Shown: positions 8,570 through 17,538 of the stretch, in pieces | How positions within the stretch are numbered: the first letter of the stretch is position 1 | How the letters are laid out: the number at the start of each line of letters is the position of its first letter | Assembly: GCA_029260075.1 (NCBI GenBank) | Contig: JAJDDY010000052.1 | Span: forward strand, 21,107 to 85,106 | Length of the DNA: 64,000 nt | DNA from: Phycisphaerae bacterium | GTDB lineage: Bacteria; Planctomycetota; Phycisphaerae; UBA1845 | Reading direction: 5' to 3' | Notes under the pieces: model-generated | Databases searched by the model: none | The model's input: only the letters and a program-made list of their open reading frames with translations | What the model was told of the DNA's origin: nothing | Program-made: the position numbers and the translations under genes

Positions 8570-10369
8570 ATGGCAGACCTGAGCCTTATCCGAAACTTCA
8601 GCATCGTGGCCCACATCGACCACGGCAAGAGCACCCTTGCCGACCGTATTCTCGAACACACCGGCGTGATATCACAGCGTGAAATGCGCGCTCAGTTCCT
8701 TGACGACATGGATCTTGAGCGAGAGATGGGCATTACGATCAAGGCCAATCGGGCGACCTGTCCGTACACGCATGATGGCCGTGAATACATGTTGAACCTC
8801 ATCGACACTCCCGGTCACGTTGATTTCCACTACGAAGTGTCGAGGTCGCTGGCGGCGTGCGAAGGCGTACTCGTTCTGGTTGACGCGACGCAAGGCGTTC
8901 AGGCGCAGACCGTAGCCAACACCTACCTCGCGGTTGAGGCCGACTTGGAGATCATCCTTGTGATCAACAAGATCGATCTACCCGCCGCCCGCCCTGAAGA
9001 TATTGCGCTTGAGGTCGAGCAGGTTTTGGGCCTTGACGCTTCAGAAGCCGTGTTCACCAGCGCCAAGACGGGCGCAGGAATAGACGAGCTGTTGGCGGCG
9101 GTGGTCGAGAGAATACCGCCGCCTGCGGGCGATCCCTCCGGTAAACTTCGTGCGTTGATCTACGATGCCAAGCCCGATCCACACCGAGGTGTCATTTCGC
9201 ACACGCGCGTGTTCGACGGCGGTTTCCGTCGCGGCGATTCCGTCGAGCTTGTGGGCGTTGGTCGGCAGTTCTTGATCACCGAGGTGGGCAAGTTCACGCC
9301 GAAGCTCGGTGCGGTGGAGTCGCTCGGCGCCGGCGAGGTGGGATATTTCTTCGCAGGAATCAAGACGCTCGCAGACGTGAACATCGGCGATACGGTTACG
9401 CTCGCGGCTGATCCCACGGATAATCCGTTTCCGGGATATCATCCACCGCAACAGATGGTCTTCTGCGATTTCTATCCCGGCATCGGAACGAGCACCGAGG
9501 CGCTCCGCGAGGCGATGGAGAAGCTTTGGTTGAACGACAGCTCGTTCACCTACAGCACAGTCGGGTCCGACGCATTGGGGATCGGGTTTCGCTGCGGTTT
9601 TCTCGGCCTCTTGCACATGAAGATCATCCAAGAGCGCTTGGAACGCGAAAACGCCGTCTCTGTCGTTCAGACCGCCCCGACCGTGACGTACGAGATCGAG
9701 CTGACCACCGGTGAAGTTAAACGCATTGAGTCGCCGAGCGAGCTTCCTGATGCGTCGACGATGAACGAAATTCGTGAGCCGTTCGTCAAGGTGCAAATGA
9801 TCATTCCGGCGGACTGCGTCGGCACGGTGATGCAGCTCGCCATGGATCGGCGCGGTAAGCAAAAGAAGACCGAGTATCTCTCCACGACCCGCGTGATGCT
9901 CACCTATGAGATGCCACTCTGCGAAATCATCTACGATTTCTTCGATAAGCTGAAAACATGCACACGCGGGTACGGTACGGCGGATTACGAGTTGATCGGC
10001 TATGTGGTCGGAGATATGGTCCGCATGGATGTTCTCGTCAACGGCCTTCCCGTGGACGCCCTGTCAGTGATCGTTCACCGGGACAAGGCGGCGGTCCGGG
10101 GTCGAAAGCTCATCACGCGGTTGAAGAAGGAAATCAGCCGACACATGTTCGAAATCCCGCTACAGGCGGCCATCGGTTCCAAAATCATCGCTCGTGAGAC
10201 GATCCGGGCGTTCCGAAAGGATGTCACCGCCAAGTGTTACGGCGGCGATATCACGCGAAAGCGTAAGCTTCTTGAGAAGCAAAAAGAGGGTAAGCGGCGG
10301 ATGAAGACCGTCGGAAACGTGGCCATTCCGCAGGAAGCGTTCATGTCGATCCTGAATCCCGATGACTGA
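8570..10369 (+). CDS. lepA: Elongation factor 4 (LepA)
   Basis: A translational GTPase that acts on stalled or mistranslocated ribosomes. The ATG at 8570 gives the canonical start MADLSLIRNFSIVAHIDHGKST; the TTG one codon earlier is less likely. P-loop AHIDHGKST, switch II DTPGHVDFHYEV and NKIDLP are all present. The C-terminus is the LepA-specific RKRKLLEKQKEGKRRMK...IPQEAFMSIL. The length of 599 residues is that of the family, with no truncation. Confidence 0.98.
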   Translation: MADLSLIRNFSIVAHIDHGKSTLADRILEHTGVISQREMRAQFLDDMDLEREMGITIKANRATCPYTHDGREYMLNLIDTPGHVDFHYEVSRSLAACEGVLVLVDATQGVQAQTVANTYLAVEADLEIILVINKIDLPAARPEDIALEVEQVLGLDASEAVFTSAKTGAGIDELLAAVVERIPPPAGDPSGKLRALIYDAKPDPHRGVISHTRVFDGGFRRGDSVELVGVGRQFLITEVGKFTPKLGAVESLGAGEVGYFFAGIKTLADVNIGDTVTLAADPTDNPFPGYHPPQQMVFCDFYPGIGTSTEALREAMEKLWLNDSSFTYSTVGSDALGIGFRCGFLGLLHMKIIQERLERENAVSVVQTAPTVTYEIELTTGEVKRIESPSELPDASTMNEIREPFVKVQMIIPADCVGTVMQLAMDRRGKQKKTEYLSTTRVMLTYEMPLCEIIYDFFDKLKTCTRGYGTADYELIGYVVGDMVRMDVLVNGLPVDALSVIVHRDKAAVRGRKLITRLKKEISRHMFEIPLQAAIGSKIIARETIRAFRKDVTAKCYGGDITRKRKLLEKQKEGKRRMKTVGNVAIPQEAFMSILNPDD

Positions 10370-10580
10370 CGATCGCGTACGGTGGGAACGAAAGGCGTGT
10401 TGGTCGGGGTGCTGTTGCGTTACCAGCGACGGAAAAATTCGGAAGGGTGATCGCTGAGGGACGGATCGAGACCCAGCCTATCCAGGTCTGGCGGCACTTG
10501 TTGATTGGTCGTAATGTCGGTATTGTGCCGCCAGCGGTCAGTTTGGGATCATCGCGGGCACTGGGCCCGGATCCGAGAGA

Positions 10581-10654
10581 TGCGCCCGGGAGGACTCGAA
10601 CCTCCAACCTACTGGTTCGAAGCCAGTTACTCTATCCAATTGAGCTACGAGCGC
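10581..10654 (-). tRNA. tRNA-Arg (anticodon TCG)
   Basis: A complete cloverleaf on the minus strand. Acceptor GCGCTCG pairs with CGGGCGC (one G-T), D stem GCTC/GAGT, anticodon arm ACTGG-CTTCGAA-CCAGT with anticodon TCG, T arm GGAGG-TTCGAGT-CCTCC, discriminator A. The CCA end is not encoded. It lies alone between lepA and the H1-like gene. Confidence 0.93.
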
Positions 10655-10926
10655 TGCGAGCCGCACCGGCAGGTGCCGGGGCTTCCATGCGGCTCGGGGT
10701 TGATTATAGTACCGGTCGTTGGCGCGTCCAGCGGAATCCGAGAACGTGGGTCAAGGTCAGCCCAACGCATCCGATGAACGCGGTCGACACCGTCAAGAAA
10801 CCTGTGAAAAAAACACCGAAGCGAAATCGTCAGCATTTGAGCTCATCGCGCTAGCGGCCGATTCAGTCCGTCGGTTTGCCAGGCGGGCTGTGTGCGAAGG
10901 GCGATGCAATTGGAGGTACTTAGAAC

Positions 10927-11679
10927 GTGGGAACTGCCAAAGAGGTCGCCCCGATTGTTACAAACGCCGCGTCTAGCGGAGGTGGCGCCACTGCTGCCGC
11001 GAACAGCAAGACGGGCGGTACCGCTGTACCAACAGTACCGGGCGCACCGAATGCCGCGGCGCCGGTAAGGAAGCTTCCGGGCGCGAAGGAAGTCATTCCT
11101 TTCGAGTGGAAACTGTTGGGTGACGCGAACGGGTTGACGTTTACACTGTTCAAGTCGGTGGAGCGCGACGAGGTTGATGCGCAGTTCAAGCGTCTTGAGG
11201 GCGACGTGTACTACACGAAGTTGCGGGTCGTTTCGGCCGGTTCGAAGATCAAGCAGAGTGCGTCGGCCGTCAAGGCAGCCGTACCGTCGCATAGCAAGCT
11301 GCGCGCTGAGGTCGTCAAGAAACCCAAGGCCAAAGCGAAAACCAAGAAGTCCGCGGCGTCTTCGGATGCTCCGACGGTGATTGCGATTCCGCGTTCCGAG
11401 AAATTCCCCACGGCTCCAAAGACAGCCAAGCGGAAGAAAGCATCGGCCAAGAAGACCAAAAAGGCTAAGGGCGCCAAAGTGAAGAAAACCACCAAGAAGA
11501 AGGTGACCGCCAAGAAGAAGACGTCCAGCGCGAAGTCTGCGGCGATCAAGAAGAAAACCACCAAGAAAACAGCCGCCGTCAAGAAGACCAAGACCGCCAA
11601 GAAGAAAACGACCACGAAGACAACCAAGAAAACCGTAGCGAAGAAGAAAGCGACCGCGAAGAAAAAGAAGAAGCGCTGA
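10927..11679 (+). CDS. Histone H1-like Lys/Ala-rich DNA-binding protein
   Basis: 250 residues from GTG, with GGAGGT ten bases upstream. The N-terminal 50 residues are Ala/Gly/Pro-rich and flexible. Residues about 55-105 form a small folded unit (FEWKLLGDANGLTFTLFKSVERDEVDAQFKRLEGDVYYTKLRVV, described here in two pieces) that I do not recognise. From about residue 125 the chain is almost entirely Lys, Ala and Thr with KKTTKK and AKKK repeats, like eukaryotic histone H1 tails and bacterial AlgP/Hc1 proteins. This suggests DNA binding and nucleoid compaction, inferred only from composition. The gene is not in an evident operon. Confidence 0.75.
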   Translation: MGTAKEVAPIVTNAASSGGGATAAANSKTGGTAVPTVPGAPNAAAPVRKLPGAKEVIPFEWKLLGDANGLTFTLFKSVERDEVDAQFKRLEGDVYYTKLRVVSAGSKIKQSASAVKAAVPSHSKLRAEVVKKPKAKAKTKKSAASSDAPTVIAIPRSEKFPTAPKTAKRKKASAKKTKKAKGAKVKKTTKKKVTAKKKTSSAKSAAIKKKTTKKTAAVKKTKTAKKKTTTKTTKKTVAKKKATAKKKKKR

Positions 11680-11725
11680 GTCGCGATCGATCGATCGCCC
11701 CGGCGTCGATCCCTTCGCTTGCATG

Positions 11726-13825
11726 TTACCGACCGAGGGTTTTCGCGCGTTCTTCGAACAGACGCCGTTGGTTGCTTCCTGATGGCAACAGGTTGATCGC
11801 CTGATCCATTAGCCGTAGCGCCGCATTCATATCGCCCGCCGCCGCCGAAATCTCCGCACTGCAAAGCAAGACCGTGGGTGCGTTGGGTGCAAGCGCAATC
11901 GCGCGGTTGGCGAGCGTACGGGCGTCGACCAAATCATCGTACTTTCGTCGCTCTAGCAAAAGCATGGCCAGCTCAACCAGACGCTGGGGATCGTTCGGTG
12001 CGAGGGCCACGCACGTGCGATAGCGTGCGATGGCGTCGTCGAGTCGGTTCAGCATGACCAGGGTGACGGCGAATTCCCCCTGCCAGTTGGCTACTTTTTC
12101 AAACGCCGGCTCGCGCTGTGCAAATCGGTCGAGCGCTTCGGCAAGCAGCCCAAGATCGCGTAGACGCTTCACCAGATCGAGTTCGATAGCCACGTCGTCC
12201 GGATGTTCAACAACGTCTTGCCGCAAACGTTCCAGCGCGTCGTCTCGGCGAGACAGCATGGAACTGACACTCTTCAGAAGGTTGGCTGTCGATTTGTGCC
12301 CGGGCGCTTGCATCTCCGCGATCTGCAAGTGACGCAACGCCTCTCCGACCTGACCGGTACGTAGGTAGGCTCGACCCAGCGCACGATGGGCGTCGGTATA
12401 GCCCAGGTCTATTTGTATCGCCCGATTGAGCAGCATCACGCCGCGCTCGACTTGATCGTGGTCGGTGAGCCATTGGCCGTAGAGCTGGAGTGGACCGACC
12501 GCGTCGGGTTGATCTTCGAACGCAGCCGCATAGAGCGTGCCGTCGTTACGCCACTCAGCCGATCGCATCCAACAGCGGACGGCCATCGCTGACACGATTA
12601 CGCTGACGGCAACCCATGGAACGGTTCCACGCAGTTTTCTATCGAGCAACACACCGATTATCAGCACGACGAACACCGAGGGGAGATACCAAATTCGCTC
12701 GGCGAAGAACACCTGCATGAGTACGATGGCGTTGGACGTGGGTATGTACGCAAGTACCAATATGGTTGCGAGAGCGGCTATGCGACGCTCACCGCGGCGC
12801 CAGAGTGCGACGCTCACCGCGATGAGGCTGAGGGTGGCGGCGATGCCAACGAGTACGTTCGGATCAAGCGCGGACGTAGCCAGGCGGATGCCGTTGATGG
12901 AGTATTTCACGCTGAGCGCCGCGGGCCAGACCGTCTTGGCGCAGTACATGCCCCAAAGCTGAACGACGCCGAGCGCGTGTTGGGCGGGCGAAGCGTCGAC
13001 GAGCACGTTGATCGTCTTGGACATCGGTGATTGCTGATGGAATCGGCCGCCGAGGGCTTGGTAACGCATCGCGAGGTAGAGCACGAGCGGAATCAGCAGA
13101 TAGCTCAGGCGCAGCGCAGTTTGCAGCGACAACCATGGCGTGCGCGTGGTTCGCGAGCTCGCGTCGTCACGTGACCAGAGGGCGTCCATGATGAGGACGG
13201 ATGCGAACGCGGCGATGCCGCTCTCTTTCGATCCGATGGCAAGAAACGCCATGGCTATCCCGGCCATTTGCCAGCGGAAGCGAAGTACGGGAATCTCGGT
13301 ACGCATGACCTGTCGATGGGCGAGGAGCGTCGCTATGACGCCGAGCGTGGCGAGTAGGTCCGCCCGACCGACCACGGCGGCGACGACGTTCGCGTGAATC
13401 GGCAGCGCGGCGAACAGCAATCCGGCAAGACACGCTCCACGCGCGCCGACGGGCAGGGATAAAGCCAGTCGGACGACCAGCACTGCGAGAAGGGCGTGCA
13501 GGGTAATGTTGAGCAAGTGTTGAGTGAGCGCGCCGGGACCGGCCAACATGCGCACGAAGCGGTACGACGACAGTGCAAGCGGCCGGTACAGTAGGTCGCG
13601 GTCCGGGCTGCCATCGGCCGATTCGGACCAATGGTCTGTTCGAAATATGGCGCCCCATTGCCCCGGCTCGTTGACCTTCGCGCTATCGCGAACAACAAGC
13701 GTGTCATCGAAGCAGAAGTCATTCGGGACGACGTTGACGTAGCAGACTATGGCGACGATGGCTGCAAGCGTCTCGGGGCGGCGCCACGAAGGACTCGGCC
13801 TATTCTGGCTCGCGATATCCGTCAC
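11726..13825 (-). CDS. TMTC-like polytopic membrane protein with C-terminal TPRs
   Basis: 699 residues from GTG (AAGGA about ten bases upstream). The N-terminal half has about ten hydrophobic segments and begins with an acidic loop (NDFCFDDTLVVRDSAKVN), followed by LLYRPLALSSYRF and LNITLHALLAVLVV. These are the marks of TMTC/Dpm-type glycosyltransferase family C-like proteins, which transfer sugars from lipid carriers outside the membrane. The C-terminal 280 residues are TPRs (AIQIDLGYTDAHRALGRAYLRTGQVGEAL, in pieces) that would lie outside the cytoplasm. It probably O-glycosylates exported proteins, by analogy only. Confidence 0.75.
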   Translation of the reverse strand: MTDIASQNRPSPSWRRPETLAAIVAIVCYVNVVPNDFCFDDTLVVRDSAKVNEPGQWGAIFRTDHWSESADGSPDRDLLYRPLALSSYRFVRMLAGPGALTQHLLNITLHALLAVLVVRLALSLPVGARGACLAGLLFAALPIHANVVAAVVGRADLLATLGVIATLLAHRQVMRTEIPVLRFRWQMAGIAMAFLAIGSKESGIAAFASVLIMDALWSRDDASSRTTRTPWLSLQTALRLSYLLIPLVLYLAMRYQALGGRFHQQSPMSKTINVLVDASPAQHALGVVQLWGMYCAKTVWPAALSVKYSINGIRLATSALDPNVLVGIAATLSLIAVSVALWRRGERRIAALATILVLAYIPTSNAIVLMQVFFAERIWYLPSVFVVLIIGVLLDRKLRGTVPWVAVSVIVSAMAVRCWMRSAEWRNDGTLYAAAFEDQPDAVGPLQLYGQWLTDHDQVERGVMLLNRAIQIDLGYTDAHRALGRAYLRTGQVGEALRHLQIAEMQAPGHKSTANLLKSVSSMLSRRDDALERLRQDVVEHPDDVAIELDLVKRLRDLGLLAEALDRFAQREPAFEKVANWQGEFAVTLVMLNRLDDAIARYRTCVALAPNDPQRLVELAMLLLERRKYDDLVDARTLANRAIALAPNAPTVLLCSAEISAAAGDMNAALRLMDQAINLLPSGSNQRRLFEERAKTLGR

Positions 13826-14136
13826 TGTAGTCGGTTCCTTGACGCCAGTTCAGTCAAACGCGCCATCGATGATGACTGGCATCCTTGATTTGCATCAGTT
13901 TCCAGCGTGTGTGCGTGCGTTGTTCGCGATAACGCTCGGCCCCAGTGCTCTGTCAGCGTCCCATCGACGGGACGGGTGGCCCGTGGCTTTAGCCGTGGGG
14001 GAGTCGAATCGACGCCGGGTTCGCCTCGCCCACCTCTGAAAAGGCCGCCACGCAGGTCCGTCGCAACGCCCCAACACAACGCTGACACCGCACCGACGTG
14101 TTCCTTCGTGCTCAACAGGTCGTCCAGTTATTGCAG
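13826..14136. other. Intergenic stretch without a supported gene
   Basis: About 310 bases between the TMTC-like gene and the DUF1801 gene. It contains a short palindrome-like segment (CCCGTGGCTTTAGCCGTGGG near 13980) but no supported coding frame. Confidence 0.5.
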
Positions 14137-14715
14137 CTAACGTTTCGCGGCGCGCTTGGCGGTCGTCTTCTTCGCTTGCGTGCTTGCAGACTTACGCGTC
14201 GACTTGGCCGTGGCGCTGCGTGCGACGCCTTTCCGCGTGCTCGCCTTCGCTGTTCGTCTCGTTGCAGGGTTGATGATCGACTCGTAGTTGCCAACGAATT
14301 TCCTAACCGGGATACGCTTGATCGTCTTGCCGATGACTTCGAGCGGCAAGTTGTCAACGTTCTTGAACCGAACGCAGCCCTTACCCATGTCCAACTTCTT
14401 GCCGGTCTTCGCCCACGCATCACGGAACCAAGCCTCCTGTTCCGCGTCACAGTAGACGCACATCAGGTAGATCGACATGTAGTTCTTCTGCGACGCAAGA
14501 CCCGCGAAGGGGAGCGGCTCTTTGGGATTGCAATGATATCCCGGTGGGTAGACGCTGTGCGGCACGTAGTAGCCGATCATGCCGTACTGCATACCCTCTT
14601 CATAACCCTTCGGAAGGTTCTTGAGGATGACAGCGCGCACGGCCTGAATGGCCTCGCGTCGGTCGGCGGGCAGTTCGGCGAGGTACAGATCAACCGTCTC
14701 GGCTCTGCTTTGCAT
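14137..14715 (-). CDS. DUF1801 (YdhG-like) protein with basic H1-like tail
   Basis: 192 residues. Residues 1-140 match the DUF1801 fold: YLAELPADRREAIQAVRAVI, GYEEGMQYGMIGYYVP, PLPFAGLASQKNYMSIYLM and MGKGCVRFKNVDNLPLEVIG. These small cytoplasmic proteins resemble iron chaperone frataxin-like folds, and their function is poorly known. Residues about 150-192 are a Lys/Ala/Thr/Ser tail (STRKSASTQAKKTTAKRAAK) like that of the H1-like protein 3 kb away. The family core normally ends before such a tail, so it is an added nucleic-acid-binding extension. Confidence 0.8.
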   Translation of the reverse strand: MQSRAETVDLYLAELPADRREAIQAVRAVILKNLPKGYEEGMQYGMIGYYVPHSVYPPGYHCNPKEPLPFAGLASQKNYMSIYLMCVYCDAEQEAWFRDAWAKTGKKLDMGKGCVRFKNVDNLPLEVIGKTIKRIPVRKFVGNYESIINPATRRTAKASTRKGVARSATAKSTRKSASTQAKKTTAKRAAKR

Positions 14716-14793
14716 GCCAACAGCGTACCACAGGCGCGGTGGTCATGCGACAAGGGTAGCGACGGCGCGTCATCGATGAATGCGGCTTGCGGG

Positions 14794-15276
14794 TCAGGGT
14801 GTGGGGAGTTCGGCGAAGTTCGTGGTCGGTGGGATGTTCGCCGTGAAGAACTCGAAGTAGATCGACCAACGGAGGGCGAGCACCACGTAGGCTGCGAAGA
14901 TGAGGTAGGCGGCCAGCTCGGAAATCCGTGCTGTTCGAAATCGAAGCAACGGATAGCTTCCCATCATGACCAAACCGGTCTTGAAAAGTACGATTGATAA
15001 TGTCCCTTGTTGCAGCATGTGGCTTGCAAGCGGGTTCGCTTCGCGCAACAGGCCCTGCTCGTGCGATATGATAGTGAAGACCAGATCGAAACCGTTGAGT
15101 AGCCAGATGCCGACGAGTATGCAAATCACGCGGTGAGACCGCGCCTCGACAACCCAGCGGACCAGACGCGCGGTCCACGGCGGTCGACGCCGATACTGCG
15201 TCCCGGTTTCGGGGACAAGAGTTGGATAGGTACCGTTCACCACAGTGTCTATCGGCAGGGCTATCGAGCAGCGCAA
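14794..15276 (-). CDS. DUF5658-like small membrane protein
   Basis: 160 residues, start uncertain (TTG at 15276 or a nearby GTG). Three hydrophobic stretches: VICILVGIWLLNGFDLVFTI, LSIVLFKTGLVMMGSYPLL and LAAYLIFAAYVVLALRWSIY. The first carries D and the following loop REANPLA, the pattern N.FD...T...G....E.NPLA of DUF5658 membrane proteins. No biochemical role is known. It is divergent from moaC. Confidence 0.6.
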   Translation of the reverse strand: MRCSIALPIDTVVNGTYPTLVPETGTQYRRRPPWTARLVRWVVEARSHRVICILVGIWLLNGFDLVFTIISHEQGLLREANPLASHMLQQGTLSIVLFKTGLVMMGSYPLLRFRTARISELAAYLIFAAYVVLALRWSIYFEFFTANIPPTTNFAELPTP

Positions 15277-15476
15277 ATCACGCGCGAGTCTCGCAGGGCG
15301 TACGATCGCCCGGAACGTGCGGGACTATCGGTCCAGCGGTGGCGGTGGGGGGTGAAGGACTTGGCGATCCGATAATGATCAGCGCCTAGCCAGTGGAGTG
15401 GTTCAAGCGGTCCACGTCGCCGGTGCGATGCGTCGGAGTTGCCGATCGCGGACCGACAGGCCACAATGGATGCGAG

Positions 15477-15974
15477 ATGAGTTCAAACGAGAACATACCG
15501 CAGCTTTCTCACGTCGACGGAAGTGGGCGCGCCCGTATGGTCAACGTGTCCGCAAAGGACGTTACCGTGCGCGAGGCCGTCGCCTCCGGCGCGGTCACGA
15601 TGCGGCCGGACGTGCTCGACGCGCTGACGCGGGGCAAGTTGCCGAAAGGGGACGCGCTGGCGACGGCGCGCATCGCCGGCATCTGTGCCGCCAAGCGGAC
15701 GAGTGAATGGATTCCGCTGTGTCATCCGCTGGGCTTGGACTGGGTCGACATCGAGTTTTCGCGTATGCGTGACGGCGTGCTTTCGATTCAGTGCGTCGCG
15801 CGAACCACAGCCCGGACCGGCGTAGAGATGGAAGCGTTGACGGGTGTAAGCGCTGCGGCGCTCACGGTGTATGACATGGCCAAGGCAGCCGACAAAGGCA
15901 TCGTCATCGGTCCGATTCAGCTCGAGCGCAAGACGGGCGGAAAGAGTGGGACGTATTCGCGCGCTGACGGCTGA
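15477..15974 (+). CDS. moaC: Cyclic pyranopterin monophosphate synthase MoaC
   Basis: 165 residues, the normal MoaC length, when started at ATG 15477; the frame is open upstream but the extra 28 codons are not family-like. MoaC converts the cyclic GTP product of MoaA to cPMP in molybdenum cofactor synthesis. Visible motifs: SHVDGSGRARMVNVSAK, KGDALATARIAGICAAK, IPLCHPLGLDWVDIEF, TGVEMEALTGVSAAALTVYD and KAADKGI (catalytic Lys region). No other moa gene is adjacent. Confidence 0.95.
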   Translation: MSSNENIPQLSHVDGSGRARMVNVSAKDVTVREAVASGAVTMRPDVLDALTRGKLPKGDALATARIAGICAAKRTSEWIPLCHPLGLDWVDIEFSRMRDGVLSIQCVARTTARTGVEMEALTGVSAAALTVYDMAKAADKGIVIGPIQLERKTGGKSGTYSRADG

Positions 15975-16034
15975 CTATCGGTGTAGTCGTTCGGATGTCT
16001 ATCCGGGTTTCAAAACGTGTGTGAGAAGCTTCTT

Positions 16035-16116
16035 GCCGAGCGGCGCCCGTGAGGAAGCGTTCTCAAGCTGTCACGAGTCGATTTCAAAACTCCGCTTCCT
16101 TACGGGCGCGGCTCGG
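16035..16116 (+). repeat. Palindromic repeat family A, copy 2
   Basis: Left arm CCGAGCGGCGCCCGTGAGGA, spacer containing TCAAGCTGTCACGAGTCG, right arm CGCTTCCTTACGGGCGCGGC followed by TCGG. The arms are complementary, so the transcript would fold into a long hairpin. Same orientation as the copy at 45919 and opposite to the one at 25678. Confidence 0.8.
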
Positions 16117-16241
16117 TTCATCGCAGACGCTCCAATACATCTTTTCACGCACGTTCTCAGCGACGGGATTGTCTGCTGGCTGCCAACGCTACACTTCGGC
16201 GGCTTTGCGTTCTCGCGCAGTGGATTGCACTTCGTGATTGT

Positions 16242-17528
16242 TCATCCTGCAGCAGCAGGTTCGAGCGCGGCGGCGCCCGGCTCCGTAGACGATGCGGCTT
16301 TTCGTGTCGGCTTGTCGTCCGGGTCCACCCCAATGTTTTCGTGATCCTCATAAAGCGGTAGTTCGATTCGTGCGCGAAAACCACCACTCGCACGATTGCT
16401 GAACTGCAGGGTGCCGCCATGGTCCTCTATGATGCCGATACAGATCGGCAATCCGAGCCCCGTTCCTTTTCCAATGGGTTTCGTGGTGAAGAATGGCTGC
16501 GTGATGCGCGTTTCCAATTCCTTGGGAATACCGGGTCCGTTGTCGTCAAGTGCGATCGCGAGCTTCCCATTTGTGATCCAAGTAGTGATTCGAATCGTCG
16601 CGGTCGCCTGCTCGCTAATCGCATCAGCCGCGTTTGTCAGGAGATTGACGAACACCTGGCTCAACTCGGTCGCGTTGCCCATGATCGTCGCGGCGGCGCT
16701 GATGTCTTGCGTTACGGTCGCCCCGTACTTGAGCCTGTTGTGCGTGAGCTCGAGTGATTCGGTGATCAGTCGGGCCACATCGATCGGTTTCTTGTCCGCT
16801 TGCCGGCGTGCGCCGAAGCGTAGAAGTCCGCTCACAATATCCGCGATGCGCGCCGTTGCCCGGGTCATGCCGTCGAGAAGCTTGGGCATCTCTTCGAGTA
16901 CGACTCCGACCCGCTGATCCTCTTCAGACTCGACGTATCGTTCGAGTATCCGCGTGACGGACTTCCAATACAGTCGCAACGTGCCGATGTTGCCGCGAAT
17001 AACGGCCGTCGGATTGTTGAGTTCATGGGCCGTGCCCGCCGCAAGCGTACCCAGAGACGCCAAGCGATCGGCGTGAATCAGCGCCTTGGTGCGCTCAGCT
17101 ACGATGCCTTCAAGTTGCTCCGAATATCGTCGGAGCAAGACGTCCTGGTCGCGAATGCGAATGTGGTTTCCTACGCGCAGCAGGAGCTCGGCCGGCATGA
17201 CCGGTTTTCGTAGAAAGTCCGCGGCGCCGAGATGCAATCCCTCCGCGATCACTTCAGGCGCGCCATCACTACTTAGAAAGATGACCGTCGGCGCGTACTT
17301 CGGGTCGACATTCATGATCCGCCGGCATGTCTCGAAGCCGTCGATGCCGGGAAGGTAGAGGTCGAGCAGGACGAGGTCGGGCTGGTGCTTGGTCACGCAG
17401 GCGCACGCCGCTTCGCCATCCGAAGCCATCAAGACCTCGTAGCAGGCGTTTTGTAGTACACGCTCAAGCAATTGGAGAATGAATTCGTCGTCGTCCACGC
17501 AGAGAACACAAGCAGGCCGCGTTTTCAT
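16242..17528 (-). CDS. Receiver-histidine kinase hybrid
   Basis: 428 residues with GAGGAA six bases before the ATG. Residues about 5-120 are a receiver domain: CVDDDEF acidic pocket, VLLDLYLPGIDG phospho-acceptor Asp, FLSSDGA and the KP of FLRKPVMP. After a short coiled linker comes a HisKA H-box (LGTLAAGTAHELNNPTAVIR) and HATPase_c motifs: N-box FVNLLTNAADAI, DNGPGIP, FFTTKPIGKGTGLGLPIC and GG. It is cytoplasmic with no membrane segment. It begins ten bases after the CheA-like gene stops, so the two are one operon. The receiver probably lets the upstream CheA-like kinase control this kinase. Confidence 0.93.
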   Translation of the reverse strand: MKTRPACVLCVDDDEFILQLLERVLQNACYEVLMASDGEAACACVTKHQPDLVLLDLYLPGIDGFETCRRIMNVDPKYAPTVIFLSSDGAPEVIAEGLHLGAADFLRKPVMPAELLLRVGNHIRIRDQDVLLRRYSEQLEGIVAERTKALIHADRLASLGTLAAGTAHELNNPTAVIRGNIGTLRLYWKSVTRILERYVESEEDQRVGVVLEEMPKLLDGMTRATARIADIVSGLLRFGARRQADKKPIDVARLITESLELTHNRLKYGATVTQDISAAATIMGNATELSQVFVNLLTNAADAISEQATATIRITTWITNGKLAIALDDNGPGIPKELETRITQPFFTTKPIGKGTGLGLPICIGIIEDHGGTLQFSNRASGGFRARIELPLYEDHENIGVDPDDKPTRKAASSTEPGAAALEPAAAG

Positions 17529-17538
17529 ATTCTGTTCC

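Noticed and set aside
9041..9862. Long minus-strand ORF within lepA
   Set aside because: lepA is unambiguous; the antisense frame is a codon-bias shadow.
10719..10976. Short ORF upstream of the H1-like gene
   Set aside because: Overlaps the RBS and start of a better supported gene and has no motif.
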